The notes under the pieces were generated by a model, which was given only the letters and a program-made list of their open reading frames with translations, was not told the origin of the DNA and made no database searches. Both the position numbers and the translations under genes were made by a program. This document shows, one piece after another, positions 1 to 7,246 of a DNA stretch of 12,186 nt (within the stretch, counting starts at the first letter, position 1; each line of letters opens with the position of its first letter). The DNA lies in the NCBI GenBank assembly GCA_910586565.1, contig CAJUIT010000033.1, forward strand, positions 1 to 12,186. The letters are read 5' to 3'. The stretch comes from an uncultured Muribaculaceae bacterium. Its GTDB lineage: Bacteria; Bacteroidota; Bacteroidia; Bacteroidales; Muribaculaceae.

Positions 1-7
1 TTTACCC

Positions 8-15
8 TATCTTTG
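8..15 (+). promoter_or_regulatory. Candidate Bacteroidales -7 promoter box at the window edge
   Basis: TATCTTTG matches the Bacteroidetes -7 consensus TAnnTTTG and is followed by GC, as is common. The matching -33 element would lie about 20 bases upstream, outside the window. Transcription would start near base 22 and run into the structured, gene-poor stretch before the 411-995 gene. Only half of the promoter can be seen, so the call is moderate. Confidence 0.5.
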
Positions 16-410
16 CAGCTGTAGACCGCACCGCAGAGCCCAGTCAAGGGCTTCGGGGCGGGCGGCATTTACAGGCATGCCACATGGCTTGCCAAAACAT
101 TACGGAAAAGCGTTTACTTGACGCTCTCTTGACAAACGGAAATCTGGAAAATTTCAATCTTCGTCAAGAATGAAGCAAACAGTAGATGTCTTAGTGGATA
201 TGTATGATTCGTCCAAATCCAGCACGTGAGTATTGGGTATGGGCGTATAGCATATTCTGCGTGAGGCTCTGCAAGTTTGCTCGTTCAACGAAGATGGGCA
301 TTCCAGAGCCTCCGTTTGTGGAACGAGCAAACAGAGTGTGGCTCTCACGCTTTTCTTTTTATAAACCAATCTAAAGCCATTGAAGAGAAGCCAGTGGCGA
401 CTTTAATTCG
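16..410 (+). other. Structured leader or non-coding RNA region without a convincing gene
   Basis: About 395 bases lie between the edge promoter box and the first credible gene. I see no tRNA, tmRNA, RNase P or SRP hallmark. The stretch is rich in inverted repeats: AGCCC/GGGCT near 39-54, CTTGACG (117-123) with CGTCAAG (162-168), the long palindrome at 259-350, and GCCATTG (376-382) with CAGTGGC (392-398) just before the next start codon. Two short open frames exist: 170-229 (19 residues, starting MKQTVDVLVDMYD) and 204-374 (56 residues). Neither matches a family I recognise. The region could be a regulated 5' leader of the 411-995 gene, an independent small RNA, or the remnant of a decayed gene or mobile repeat. 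Confidence 0.4.
259..360 (+). repeat. Long imperfect palindrome followed by a T tract (terminator-like)
   Basis: GCGTGAG (259-265) pairs with CTCACGC (344-350), CTCT (267-270) with AGAG (333-336), and GTTTGCTCGTTC (275-286) with GAACGAGCAAAC (321-332), a perfect 12-bp stem. The loop is 287-320. TTTTCTTTTT follows at 351-360, as in an intrinsic terminator. Within it a competing stem exists: GAGGCTCTG (263-271) with CAGAGCCTC (304-312), which uses bases needed by the long hairpin. This could be an attenuator, a plain terminator, or a small palindromic repeat element with terminal inverted repeats. The pairing is directly visible; the function is inferred. Confidence 0.65.
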
Positions 411-995
411 ATGAATCCACTTCAAGGATCTTCTTTCTATGACACTATCAATCGCTTGGTTGTCGGCATAATCGCGACGCTTTGGATTTTTTATGTTGAT
501 CCGCTTAGCAATTGTGTTGAATGTTTTCCTTCTGAAATTAAGATTGCAATATATCTGATTGGATGCTTCATTATTGGAACTTTCTTTTCGCAAGTAACGG
601 ATTGGATTGCTTCTAAAAACATCCCTGTTATTAACTTGATATTTTACAAAAATAAGCTTTCCTGGATTAAAAAGATTGCAAAAGCGAATCACGTAAATCT
701 TGACAAGCAGTCTACGCTGGAAGCGTATTATGATAAGTTTTACTCAGTGCAACATGCGGGATTATTGGGTAACGTGCCGCCTCAGGAGGCTATATCAGCC
801 TTTATGCTCAATCTTTCTGCACTATGCCTATGCTATATAACCGCCGGAATACTCTTTTTCTGCTTAAATCGCTGTTGCCCATCTATTGACATTTCAATCA
901 TCATTATTAGCTTATTACCCATGACGGTTATATCCCGACGCCGTGTAGAAAAGACCATCTATTACAGCATCATTCGGGCATCAAAAAATTGCTAA
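411..995 (+). CDS. Putative four-helix membrane protein of unknown function
   Basis: I do not recognise this 194-residue protein. It has hydrophobic segments at about 14-31, 44-66, 130-152 and 156-174. Between the second and third helices lies a charged, probably cytosolic stretch (about 67-128) containing ASKNIPVINL and EAYYDKFYS. The C-terminus is basic (RRRVEKT) and ends with Cys. Cysteines are frequent (around 35-38, 52, 138-140 and 150-155). No catalytic motif is visible. The gene is clearly AT-richer than the genes after 5500, which hints at horizontal acquisition. The ATG at 411 has no Shine-Dalgarno sequence, which is normal here; a stop at 381-383 prevents much upstream extension. 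The secreted LRR protein starts 23 bases after its stop, so the two may be co-transcribed. A small accessory membrane protein or a phage-related or immunity protein are possible, but nothing in the sequence decides this. Confidence 0.7.
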   Translation: MNPLQGSSFYDTINRLVVGIIATLWIFYVDPLSNCVECFPSEIKIAIYLIGCFIIGTFFSQVTDWIASKNIPVINLIFYKNKLSWIKKIAKANHVNLDKQSTLEAYYDKFYSVQHAGLLGNVPPQEAISAFMLNLSALCLCYITAGILFFCLNRCCPSIDISIIIISLLPMTVISRRRVEKTIYYSIIRASKNC

Positions 996-1018
996 CCCTG
1001 TTTAAATCACACATACCT

Positions 1019-4000
1019 ATGAACCAATCAACATTATCAAAATTCAAACGATGGCTTGCCACGCTATTGCTTGCAATCGGCATCGCAATAGTTGCGAAAG
1101 CCGAAAGTGTGGAGATTGACGGTTTATATTACGAACTGCACACATCCACAGCAACCGTCACATATCAGAGCACCACTACATCCAACTATTCTTTCCTGCC
1201 TACCGATGTTGTAATTCCCGCTAAAGTGAATTACAAAAACGTCAGTTTCGATGTGACGGAAATCGCTGACAAAGCCTTTGCGAACTGCACATCGTTGGAG
1301 TCAATTTCAATCCCGGGTTCTGTCTCAAGAATTGGCACATCAAGATATGGTTATAGCGGAATCTACTTACCTTTCTATAAGTGCACCTCGCTAAAAGCCG
1401 TAAGATTTGAGGACGGAACGGCATCGCTATCTTTAGGTGCGGCATATTACGATGAGTTTGTTAATGGTAAAGAAAGCAAAGGACTGTTCCATTACTGCCC
1501 GTTGGAGGAAATCTACATCGGCAGAAACATAAAATATGCCTTTGACCCAATTCTAACTTTCGAGAAATATCCTAAAAATTATGGATACTCTGCATTCTAT
1601 AATCAAGAAAAGCTGACAAAGGTGACTATCGGCACAGGCTGTAGTGAATTGCCGGATTATCTATTTTACAAAAACGCATCTATAACATTGATGGAATTAC
1701 CGAATGTGACCAAGATTGGCAATCATACTTTTGACGGATGTTCAAAACTGACAACGCTGAACCTGAGCAACAATCTGGAAAGCATAGGAGATTATGCTTT
1801 TTATAATTGCAGCAACCTGACCAAACTCACACTACCTTCCACAACAGTTTCAATCGGGGATTTTGCTTTCTACAATTGCAGTAGCGTGGCTGAAGTCACC
1901 GTAGGGGAAAGCCTGAAATCGATAGGCCGCTATGCTTTTGATGGTTGTGAATCATTCACGGCGCTGATTCTTCCCGACACATTCACCGATTTGGGGGCGT
2001 ATGCCTTTTGCGGTTGCAAAAAACTAACGGTTGCAAAATTGGGAACATCGCTCACATCAGTGCCCCGAGGAGCATTTAAAGATTGCCCTGCACTGTCGGA
2101 GATGGTGATTCCGGCCACTGCAAAATCAATTGGAGATGAAGCTTTCTCCAACGATTCAGGCCTTGCGACAATAACAATGAACGAAGGGCTGGAAACCATT
2201 GGTGCCGAAGCCTTCCGGAACAACTCGGGCATAATGCAGTTCTCAATTCCGGGAACAGTTACAAAAATGGGGCGCAACTGTTTCTACGGCTGCACCGGAA
2301 CCACATATCTCACATTCCGCAACGGCACTTCCACACTGACTATCGATAACTCGTCTTGCAAGAGCGCGAAAACAGATGCTCTTACAACCAATTCAGCTTA
2401 CCGGAACAGAGGTTATGATTATTTCGCCGACTGCCCGCTCCGCTTCCTCTCGCTTGGGCGAAACCTTGAATATAGCTATGAAGATAGCCGCCAGATGTAT
2501 GATTATGACGGCACCTCTTTCAAATCCGGTTCCCGCCCATCAGCTCCGTTTATCAACAACACGGAGTTGGTGAGTGTTACAATCGGCCCAAACGTCACAT
2601 TTCTCTACCATCATCTGCTCAACGGATGCAGCAATATAAAGAAACTTTCATTGCCCGACGGACTCGAGCAGATTAACTCCTATGCGTTGGCCAACTGCAC
2701 CTCAATCACACAACTCACATTTCCCAAAAATCTCGTGCTGCTCGGCAACTATGCCTGTAGCAACAATATTGCCCTCGCCTCTGTGAAATTTGAAGAAGAA
2801 CCGGGCAACAGCCTCTCGATGCAGATTCAGGATGGAGTTTTCAGCAACTGCCCGGGATTGACAACTCTCACTTTTCCATCCAAAACAACCTATATCGGGA
2901 ATAAGTGCTTCTATAACACACCAAACATCACTGAAATAACCTTTGTTGACGGAAAGAAGCCGCTCCAGTTAGGATATGGAGCTTTAGCTGACAATGCGCC
3001 AAATGATGACAAAATGCCTTTATTCGGCAACAGCCGACTGAAGAAGCTTTACATCGGCCGCGACATTTACTTCTCCGCAAAAGCCGAAAACGGATACTCA
3101 CCGTTCTACAATCAGCCGGAATTAACCGACGTGCAGTTTTCACAGGCTGGAACGGTGACATATTGCTACGATTACCTTCTCTTTAAAGTAAATAACTGCG
3201 GCGAGCTCAAGTTGCCCGAGAGCCTGAAATCAATCGGAAACAGCTCATTCAGGGAGATGACCACACTTGTGGATTTGGAAATACCCGCCGGTGTCACCTC
3301 TATCGGCACTTATGCGTTTGCCGACAACGTCAATCTCAAATCGATCAATATTCCACCGGCCTGCAGTTGGCTCAAGGAGGGGCTGTTCAGCGGATGTAGA
3401 TCACTGACATCTATGAGAATACCATCGGCGGTAACTCAGATGGATAATTACATGTTCGACGGCTGCAAATCACTCAAACTTCTATCATTTGAAGGGAACA
3501 CTGAAATGATAAAGCTCGGTTACGGATTATCCTCCACCCGAATCTCGGGTCTTTTCCACGATTGCCCGCTGGAAACCTTGGAGCTTGACCGCTGGCTTTT
3601 TTATGACACCCAAATAGAAAGGAGCGCTCCGTTTTATGCAATCAAGACTCTTAAGAATCTTAACATCGGAGAAAATGTGACCATGATTGACAAATACATG
3701 TTCTCCTACTGCACAGGACTTGAGGAGGTTTATCTGCCCGACAATATCGAGTCGGTGGGTTTGTGGGGATTCCGTGGCTGCACGGCACTTAAAAAAGTAA
3801 GGTTCAGCGAGAAATTAAGTCAAATCAGCGACTATGGATTCTCGGAATGCTCATCGCTCGATAATGTTGTTTTCCCTGAAAGCATGACTTCAATTTCCGA
3901 CAACAGCTTCTCATATTGCACCGCGCTCAAAAACATTGACCTCGGCACAAAGCTTATGGTAATCGGCCCGGCTGCGTTTAAAAACAACACATCATTAGAA

Positions 4001-5449
4001 CTTGTTGAGCTTCCCGAATCGCTCTACGGTCTCGGCGTTGAGGCTTTTGCCAACTGCACGTCTCTGTTGCACATCTCCATTCAGGGTGTCAGCTCGGTGG
4101 GCAAGCAGGCATTTCAGGGTTGCAGCAATCTGCAATCGGTTGAGCTCAACAGCAAAATCACATCGCTGGGAGAGGATTCGTTTGCCGATTGCGGCAATAT
4201 CAAATCGGTGAAATCGCTTGCCGAGTTCCCGCCCGAGGGACTTGTGAATTTCCCCGAACAGGTTCCTGCCAACGGCACACTTTTCGTGCCCGAATATTCG
4301 CTTGACTACTACCGCTACTCCCCCACTTGGGAAAACTGGTTTGACATCCGCCCACTGAGCGAATTCATTGCGGTTGAAGCAATCAGTGTCACCGCTCCCA
4401 CAGAGCCACTGAAAGCAGGTGAAACCGCTCAGCTCGTAGCTGAGGTGGTTCCTGCTAACGCAACGAATAAAACTATTGTATGGAGCACCGATGATGCAGC
4501 AGTAGCAACTGTCGATGACAACGGCCTTGTCACAGCAATTGCCCCGGGCTGCACAACCATCAAGGCTATTGCTGCCGACGGCTCACGGAAGATGACCTCG
4601 GTAGAAATTGAGGTGATGCTCATAAAAGGTGATTCTAACAACAACGGAGCGGTGACCATAACAGATGCCGTGAACACCGCCAATTACGCTTCGGGCAATG
4701 AGGTTGAAACATTCTGCTTTGAGGCCGGCGACGTTAACTCCGACGGCGAAATCACATCGGCTGACGCTCTCGTCACAGTCGTCATTATTTTGAATGCTTC
4801 CGACAACGAAAATCAATCACCGCAAGCCGATGATAATTCAAGTTGTCTCACAGTTGACGATTTCAGCCTCCCCGCCAACCAACCCCAAACCATAAACATA
4901 AAGCTCGACTCTCCCGTTGAATTTGTTGCCCTGCAAGCCGATATCACCTTGCCCGAAGGGGTTGCGCTAACCGACATTAAATGTGGTAACCGCATCGGTT
5001 CATCACACGCATTAAGCTACCGTTACGAACCCGGGAAACTGCGTGTGGTTCTGTTCGACACTGAAAATTCGGCGTTTGCACCATCGGATGAACCTGTCTT
5101 GGAATTGACAGTAAAATCGGAGACAGACATTAACGCCGGTGATATCACCCTCTCCCACATTATTGCATCCGATAAAGATGCCAATGAATATGAACTGACC
5201 TACACGGGGGGCAGAAATCTCGGGTTGTCGGGTATTGACTCAAACCACCTCAACTCAATCCGCATTGCAACAGGCGATGAGGAAGTGACAATATTCAATG
5301 CTGCCGGCAAAAAGATTTCCATTCACACCATCGACGGTAAAGCCGTGGCCCGATTTGTTGCAGGCACCGATGCCGAAACCCGCCCGTTAACCCCGGGAAT
5401 CTACATTATCACTGCTGACAACATCATTGAAAAGGTGATTATCAAATAA
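1019..5449 (+). CDS. BspA-type LRR surface protein with Ig-like, dockerin, cohesin-like and C-terminal sorting-type domains
   Basis: A 1476-residue secreted protein. The start at 1019 gives a classic signal peptide: a basic N-terminus (KFKRW), a hydrophobic core and an AKA cleavage site after about residue 28. The frame stays open back to a TTG at 989, but that start would put ten extra residues before the signal peptide and overlap the upstream gene. Residues ~45-1110 are LRR_5/BspA repeats of about 23 residues with the pattern IGDYAFYNCSNLTKLTLP. They are interrupted by a larger recurring unit containing CPLEEIYIGRN and a later PFYN. Residues ~1118-1198 form a bacterial Ig-like (BIG2) domain. 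Residues ~1203-1260 form a type I dockerin-like pair of calcium loops, D1205-SNNNG-D1216 and D1238-VNSDG-D1249. Residues ~1275-1400 look cohesin-like. The tail (~1405-1476, with PGIYIITADN and KVIIK) resembles a type IX secretion or related C-terminal sorting domain. Family members are cell-surface adhesins or glycan- and host-binding proteins; the ligand here is unknown. A strong terminator follows. Confidence 0.9.
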   Translation: MNQSTLSKFKRWLATLLLAIGIAIVAKAESVEIDGLYYELHTSTATVTYQSTTTSNYSFLPTDVVIPAKVNYKNVSFDVTEIADKAFANCTSLESISIPGSVSRIGTSRYGYSGIYLPFYKCTSLKAVRFEDGTASLSLGAAYYDEFVNGKESKGLFHYCPLEEIYIGRNIKYAFDPILTFEKYPKNYGYSAFYNQEKLTKVTIGTGCSELPDYLFYKNASITLMELPNVTKIGNHTFDGCSKLTTLNLSNNLESIGDYAFYNCSNLTKLTLPSTTVSIGDFAFYNCSSVAEVTVGESLKSIGRYAFDGCESFTALILPDTFTDLGAYAFCGCKKLTVAKLGTSLTSVPRGAFKDCPALSEMVIPATAKSIGDEAFSNDSGLATITMNEGLETIGAEAFRNNSGIMQFSIPGTVTKMGRNCFYGCTGTTYLTFRNGTSTLTIDNSSCKSAKTDALTTNSAYRNRGYDYFADCPLRFLSLGRNLEYSYEDSRQMYDYDGTSFKSGSRPSAPFINNTELVSVTIGPNVTFLYHHLLNGCSNIKKLSLPDGLEQINSYALANCTSITQLTFPKNLVLLGNYACSNNIALASVKFEEEPGNSLSMQIQDGVFSNCPGLTTLTFPSKTTYIGNKCFYNTPNITEITFVDGKKPLQLGYGALADNAPNDDKMPLFGNSRLKKLYIGRDIYFSAKAENGYSPFYNQPELTDVQFSQAGTVTYCYDYLLFKVNNCGELKLPESLKSIGNSSFREMTTLVDLEIPAGVTSIGTYAFADNVNLKSINIPPACSWLKEGLFSGCRSLTSMRIPSAVTQMDNYMFDGCKSLKLLSFEGNTEMIKLGYGLSSTRISGLFHDCPLETLELDRWLFYDTQIERSAPFYAIKTLKNLNIGENVTMIDKYMFSYCTGLEEVYLPDNIESVGLWGFRGCTALKKVRFSEKLSQISDYGFSECSSLDNVVFPESMTSISDNSFSYCTALKNIDLGTKLMVIGPAAFKNNTSLELVELPESLYGLGVEAFANCTSLLHISIQGVSSVGKQAFQGCSNLQSVELNSKITSLGEDSFADCGNIKSVKSLAEFPPEGLVNFPEQVPANGTLFVPEYSLDYYRYSPTWENWFDIRPLSEFIAVEAISVTAPTEPLKAGETAQLVAEVVPANATNKTIVWSTDDAAVATVDDNGLVTAIAPGCTTIKAIAADGSRKMTSVEIEVMLIKGDSNNNGAVTITDAVNTANYASGNEVETFCFEAGDVNSDGEITSADALVTVVIILNASDNENQSPQADDNSSCLTVDDFSLPANQPQTINIKLDSPVEFVALQADITLPEGVALTDIKCGNRIGSSHALSYRYEPGKLRVVLFDTENSAFAPSDEPVLELTVKSETDINAGDITLSHIIASDKDANEYELTYTGGRNLGLSGIDSNHLNSIRIATGDEEVTIFNAAGKKISIHTIDGKAVARFVAGTDAETRPLTPGIYIITADNIIEKVIIK

Positions 5450-5476
5450 CATTAACATCGGTTCCTACACATTACA

Positions 5477-5526
5477 GGCGGTGTGTCAAAAGGTTTCCGC
5501 ATTTTGACACACCGCCTTGTTTTATT
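5477..5526 (+). terminator. Intrinsic terminator after the LRR surface protein
   Basis: A perfect 15-bp stem, GGCGGTGTGTCAAAA (5477-5491) with TTTTGACACACCGCC (5502-5516), has a 10-base loop and is followed by TTGTTTTATT. It ends transcription of the plus-strand LRR gene 27 bases after its stop. The stem also sits beyond the 3' end of the convergent minus-strand gene, but the minus-strand side lacks a T run, so it is best read as a plus-strand terminator. Confidence 0.9.
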
Positions 5527-5537
5527 CGGTTGAGGTT

Positions 5538-5909
5538 TTATTTCATGAACACGAGGTAGACGGCGGCGACGAGGAGGGCCATTGCGAGGTAGTGGTTCCA
5601 GCGCATGGCGAAGTTGTCGAAAGCCATGAGGCTGAAAATCACGAACACAACGAGGGTGATGACCTCCTGCATCACCTTGAGCTGGATTAGCGAATAGGGG
5701 CCGCCGTTACCCTCGAAGCCGATGCGGTTGGCAGGCACCTGAAAGGAGTATTCGAGCAGGGCGATGCCCCACGAAAAAAGCACTACGACATAGAGAGGCC
5801 AGTTGGCCGAAAATCCGGTTGACTGAAGTTTCAGGTGCCCATACCATGCGAATGTCATGAAAATGTTCGACACCACAAGCATCACAACCGTGAGTATTGC
5901 AGGATTCAT
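5538..5909 (-). CDS. DMT-family (DUF486) small membrane protein
   Basis: A 123-residue hydrophobic protein with four predicted helices, slightly longer than the usual ~110-118 residues of DUF486 (PF04342). Family signatures are plain: FAWYGHLK at residues 20-27, SWGIALLEYSFQVPANRIG at 46-64 and QLKVMQEVITL at 76-86, followed by RWNHYLA near 103. DUF486 proteins are small relatives of the drug/metabolite transporter superfamily; no substrate is established. The gene lies 56 bases downstream of the Ntn-type hydrolase on the same strand and I see no TAnnTTTG box oriented for it in that gap, so it is probably the second gene of a two-gene transcript. The start gives MNPAILTVVM, running straight into the first helix as the family expects. 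Confidence 0.92.
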   Translation of the reverse strand: MNPAILTVVMLVVSNIFMTFAWYGHLKLQSTGFSANWPLYVVVLFSWGIALLEYSFQVPANRIGFEGNGGPYSLIQLKVMQEVITLVVFVIFSLMAFDNFAMRWNHYLAMALLVAAVYLVFMK

Positions 5910-5965
5910 TTTGTAAAACTTGGAAACTGAATTTTATATTTGCCCGGGTGAGACTGATTTTGCAG

Positions 5966-7108
5966 TTATTTGCCAGCCGGCTCATTATCGGTCATCAAAC
6001 CCTGTGCATCGCGCTGTTGGCGGCCGCGGCGGTAGTTTTCGGCTGAGAGGCGGCGCTGCTCATCCATCACGGGGAGCAGGTAGTTGAGGTCGATGAGCCA
6101 TTTCCCCTCGCGTCCTTTCCGCGGGAATGCTTTTTCGCGGCGGCGGTTCACCTCATCGCACAGTGGCGAATGACCTCCCGGGGCGGTGGGGAGCAGTTCA
6201 ACGGGGATGTCGTTGAGGGTGACAGGCACAACATGCGAAGCCGCCGGGAAACCGATTGCAACCCACATCACGGTGGCAGAGGCGGGATTTTCCCCGTTCC
6301 GGCACCCCTCAATCACAACCGAGGCACACGAGCTGCGGCGCGGAATGTACTCCCCTCGGTCGGTGAGCAGGGAATATCCCGCGGCCGCCATATCTTTTCC
6401 ATGTCCCGCATGAAAAAAGGAGCGCGACATTGTTTCGGTGAATGTTTCGGCCTCTATGGCGCGGTTTGCCAGCGGATTGGCGAGCAGAGCCACGGCATTA
6501 TCGTGGCGCACCTCACCCAAACGCCCCTCCGTGCCACCCGAATAGGAATAGTTGGAGCGGATAATGGCACCGCGGGGCTCATCGGCGAGGTCGAAACGAG
6601 TCACGGCATGATCGGAAGTTTCAAAATAGGCGCCGTTGCCTGCAGCATCCGTAACCCCGAAATTTGCCTGCACACCAATCGGAGTGCCGGCCGACTGCAT
6701 TGCGTGGAGAAGGCTGTCGAAGTCCTCAACGGTGCGGCACACGGCCAGAGCGCGGCTCATCACCACCCCCTCGCGGTCTTTCACAGCGGCAGTGTCGGGA
6801 GCGAGATTATAGGAGGCGGTGTTCATCACCGCGAATCCGGCTTCATTGAATCCTATCCACGCCTCGGCCCGCTGCCGGTCGCCTGCATTGAACAAAGCCA
6901 CGTAGGCCATTGTGCTGTCGGTTCGCTCCACACGGTCAACAAAATTGTGAGGGTGCCCCGAGTCGCGATGCTTCCACAAGAGGGTTCGACCGTCGCGGGT
7001 CACATCGCGGCCAACCACAGCCGAAGTGCATGCCCCGGCAACAAGGTTGCCGGCCACCAAGGCCGCCAAAACCACCATAAATCGGGTTATCTCAAGTTTC
7101 AATTTCAT
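5966..7108 (-). CDS. Secreted Ntn-type hydrolase, C45/linear amide C-N hydrolase-like
   Basis: A 380-residue protein when started at 7108 (MKLKLEITRF). Residues 1-26 form a signal peptide leading straight to Cys27 in the motif GACTSAVVGRDVTRDG. A Cys-Thr-Ser/Thr start of the mature chain is the signature of N-terminal-nucleophile cysteine amidohydrolases (choloylglycine hydrolase, C45 acyltransferase, C69 dipeptidase), and the following DGRTLLWKHRDSG fits the family's conserved Arg/Asp region. Later segments WIGFNEAGFAVMNTASYN and IIRSNYSYSGG also match this fold. It probably cleaves an amide bond of an acylated amino acid, peptide or conjugate outside the cytoplasm; the substrate cannot be read from sequence. 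The frame is open to an ATG at 7132, but a -7 box at 7134-7141 would place the transcription start inside that extension, so 7108 (or 7117) is preferred. The sequence before Cys27 (LVAGAC) is also a weak lipobox. Confidence 0.8.
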   Translation of the reverse strand: MKLKLEITRFMVVLAALVAGNLVAGACTSAVVGRDVTRDGRTLLWKHRDSGHPHNFVDRVERTDSTMAYVALFNAGDRQRAEAWIGFNEAGFAVMNTASYNLAPDTAAVKDREGVVMSRALAVCRTVEDFDSLLHAMQSAGTPIGVQANFGVTDAAGNGAYFETSDHAVTRFDLADEPRGAIIRSNYSYSGGTEGRLGEVRHDNAVALLANPLANRAIEAETFTETMSRSFFHAGHGKDMAAAGYSLLTDRGEYIPRRSSCASVVIEGCRNGENPASATVMWVAIGFPAASHVVPVTLNDIPVELLPTAPGGHSPLCDEVNRRREKAFPRKGREGKWLIDLNYLLPVMDEQRRLSAENYRRGRQQRDAQGLMTDNEPAGK

Positions 7109-7133
7109 AAACTGCATGCGTCGATTCAACATG

Positions 7134-7141
7134 CAAATTTA
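7134..7141 (-). promoter_or_regulatory. Candidate -7 box for the Ntn-type hydrolase
   Basis: On the minus strand this reads TAAATTTG, followed by CA, a full match to TAnnTTTG. The expected start of transcription, about seven bases on, is near 7127, just upstream of the ATGs at 7117 and 7108 but downstream of the ATG at 7132. I see no clear -33 TTTG about 20 bases upstream, so the promoter may be weak or need an activator. Confidence 0.55.
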
Positions 7142-7155
7142 CGAATTTACCCGTT

Positions 7156-7163
7156 TAAGTTTG
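7156..7163 (+). promoter_or_regulatory. Candidate -7 box for the thioesterase-dprA pair
   Basis: TAAGTTTG matches TAnnTTTG on the plus strand and would give a leader of about 75 bases before the thioesterase start at 7247. No convincing -33 element is visible. The box sits only 14 bases from the oppositely oriented box at 7134-7141, so the two divergent promoters would overlap. Confidence 0.4.
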
Positions 7164-7246
7164 GGGAATAATCGGCTTTTGTGTAATTTTACGTTGCAAC
7201 AGGGGGCACTCTCCACCCCGGGCCTACTATTTAAGATAGAGAACAG

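Noticed and set aside
259..350. Integron attC site or invertible promoter
   Set aside because: The palindrome lacks the RYYYAAC/GTTRRRY core boxes of attC, and only 34 bases lie between the perfect arms, too little for a phase-variable promoter segment; no recombinase gene is in the window.
154..369. A 71-residue minus-strand open frame across the palindromic region
   Set aside because: No recognisable motif and no promoter or leader pattern; it lies on the inverted repeats, which give similar open frames on both strands.
989..1018. TTG start for the LRR protein, ten residues upstream
   Set aside because: It overlaps the previous gene and puts extra residues ahead of a normal signal peptide; the ATG at 1019 gives a standard secretory N-terminus.
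6170..7171. A 333-residue plus-strand open frame opposite the Ntn-type hydrolase
   Set aside because: It is the antisense shadow of a gene with clear family motifs. Its translation has low-complexity His/Gly/Arg-rich composition and no recognisable domain.
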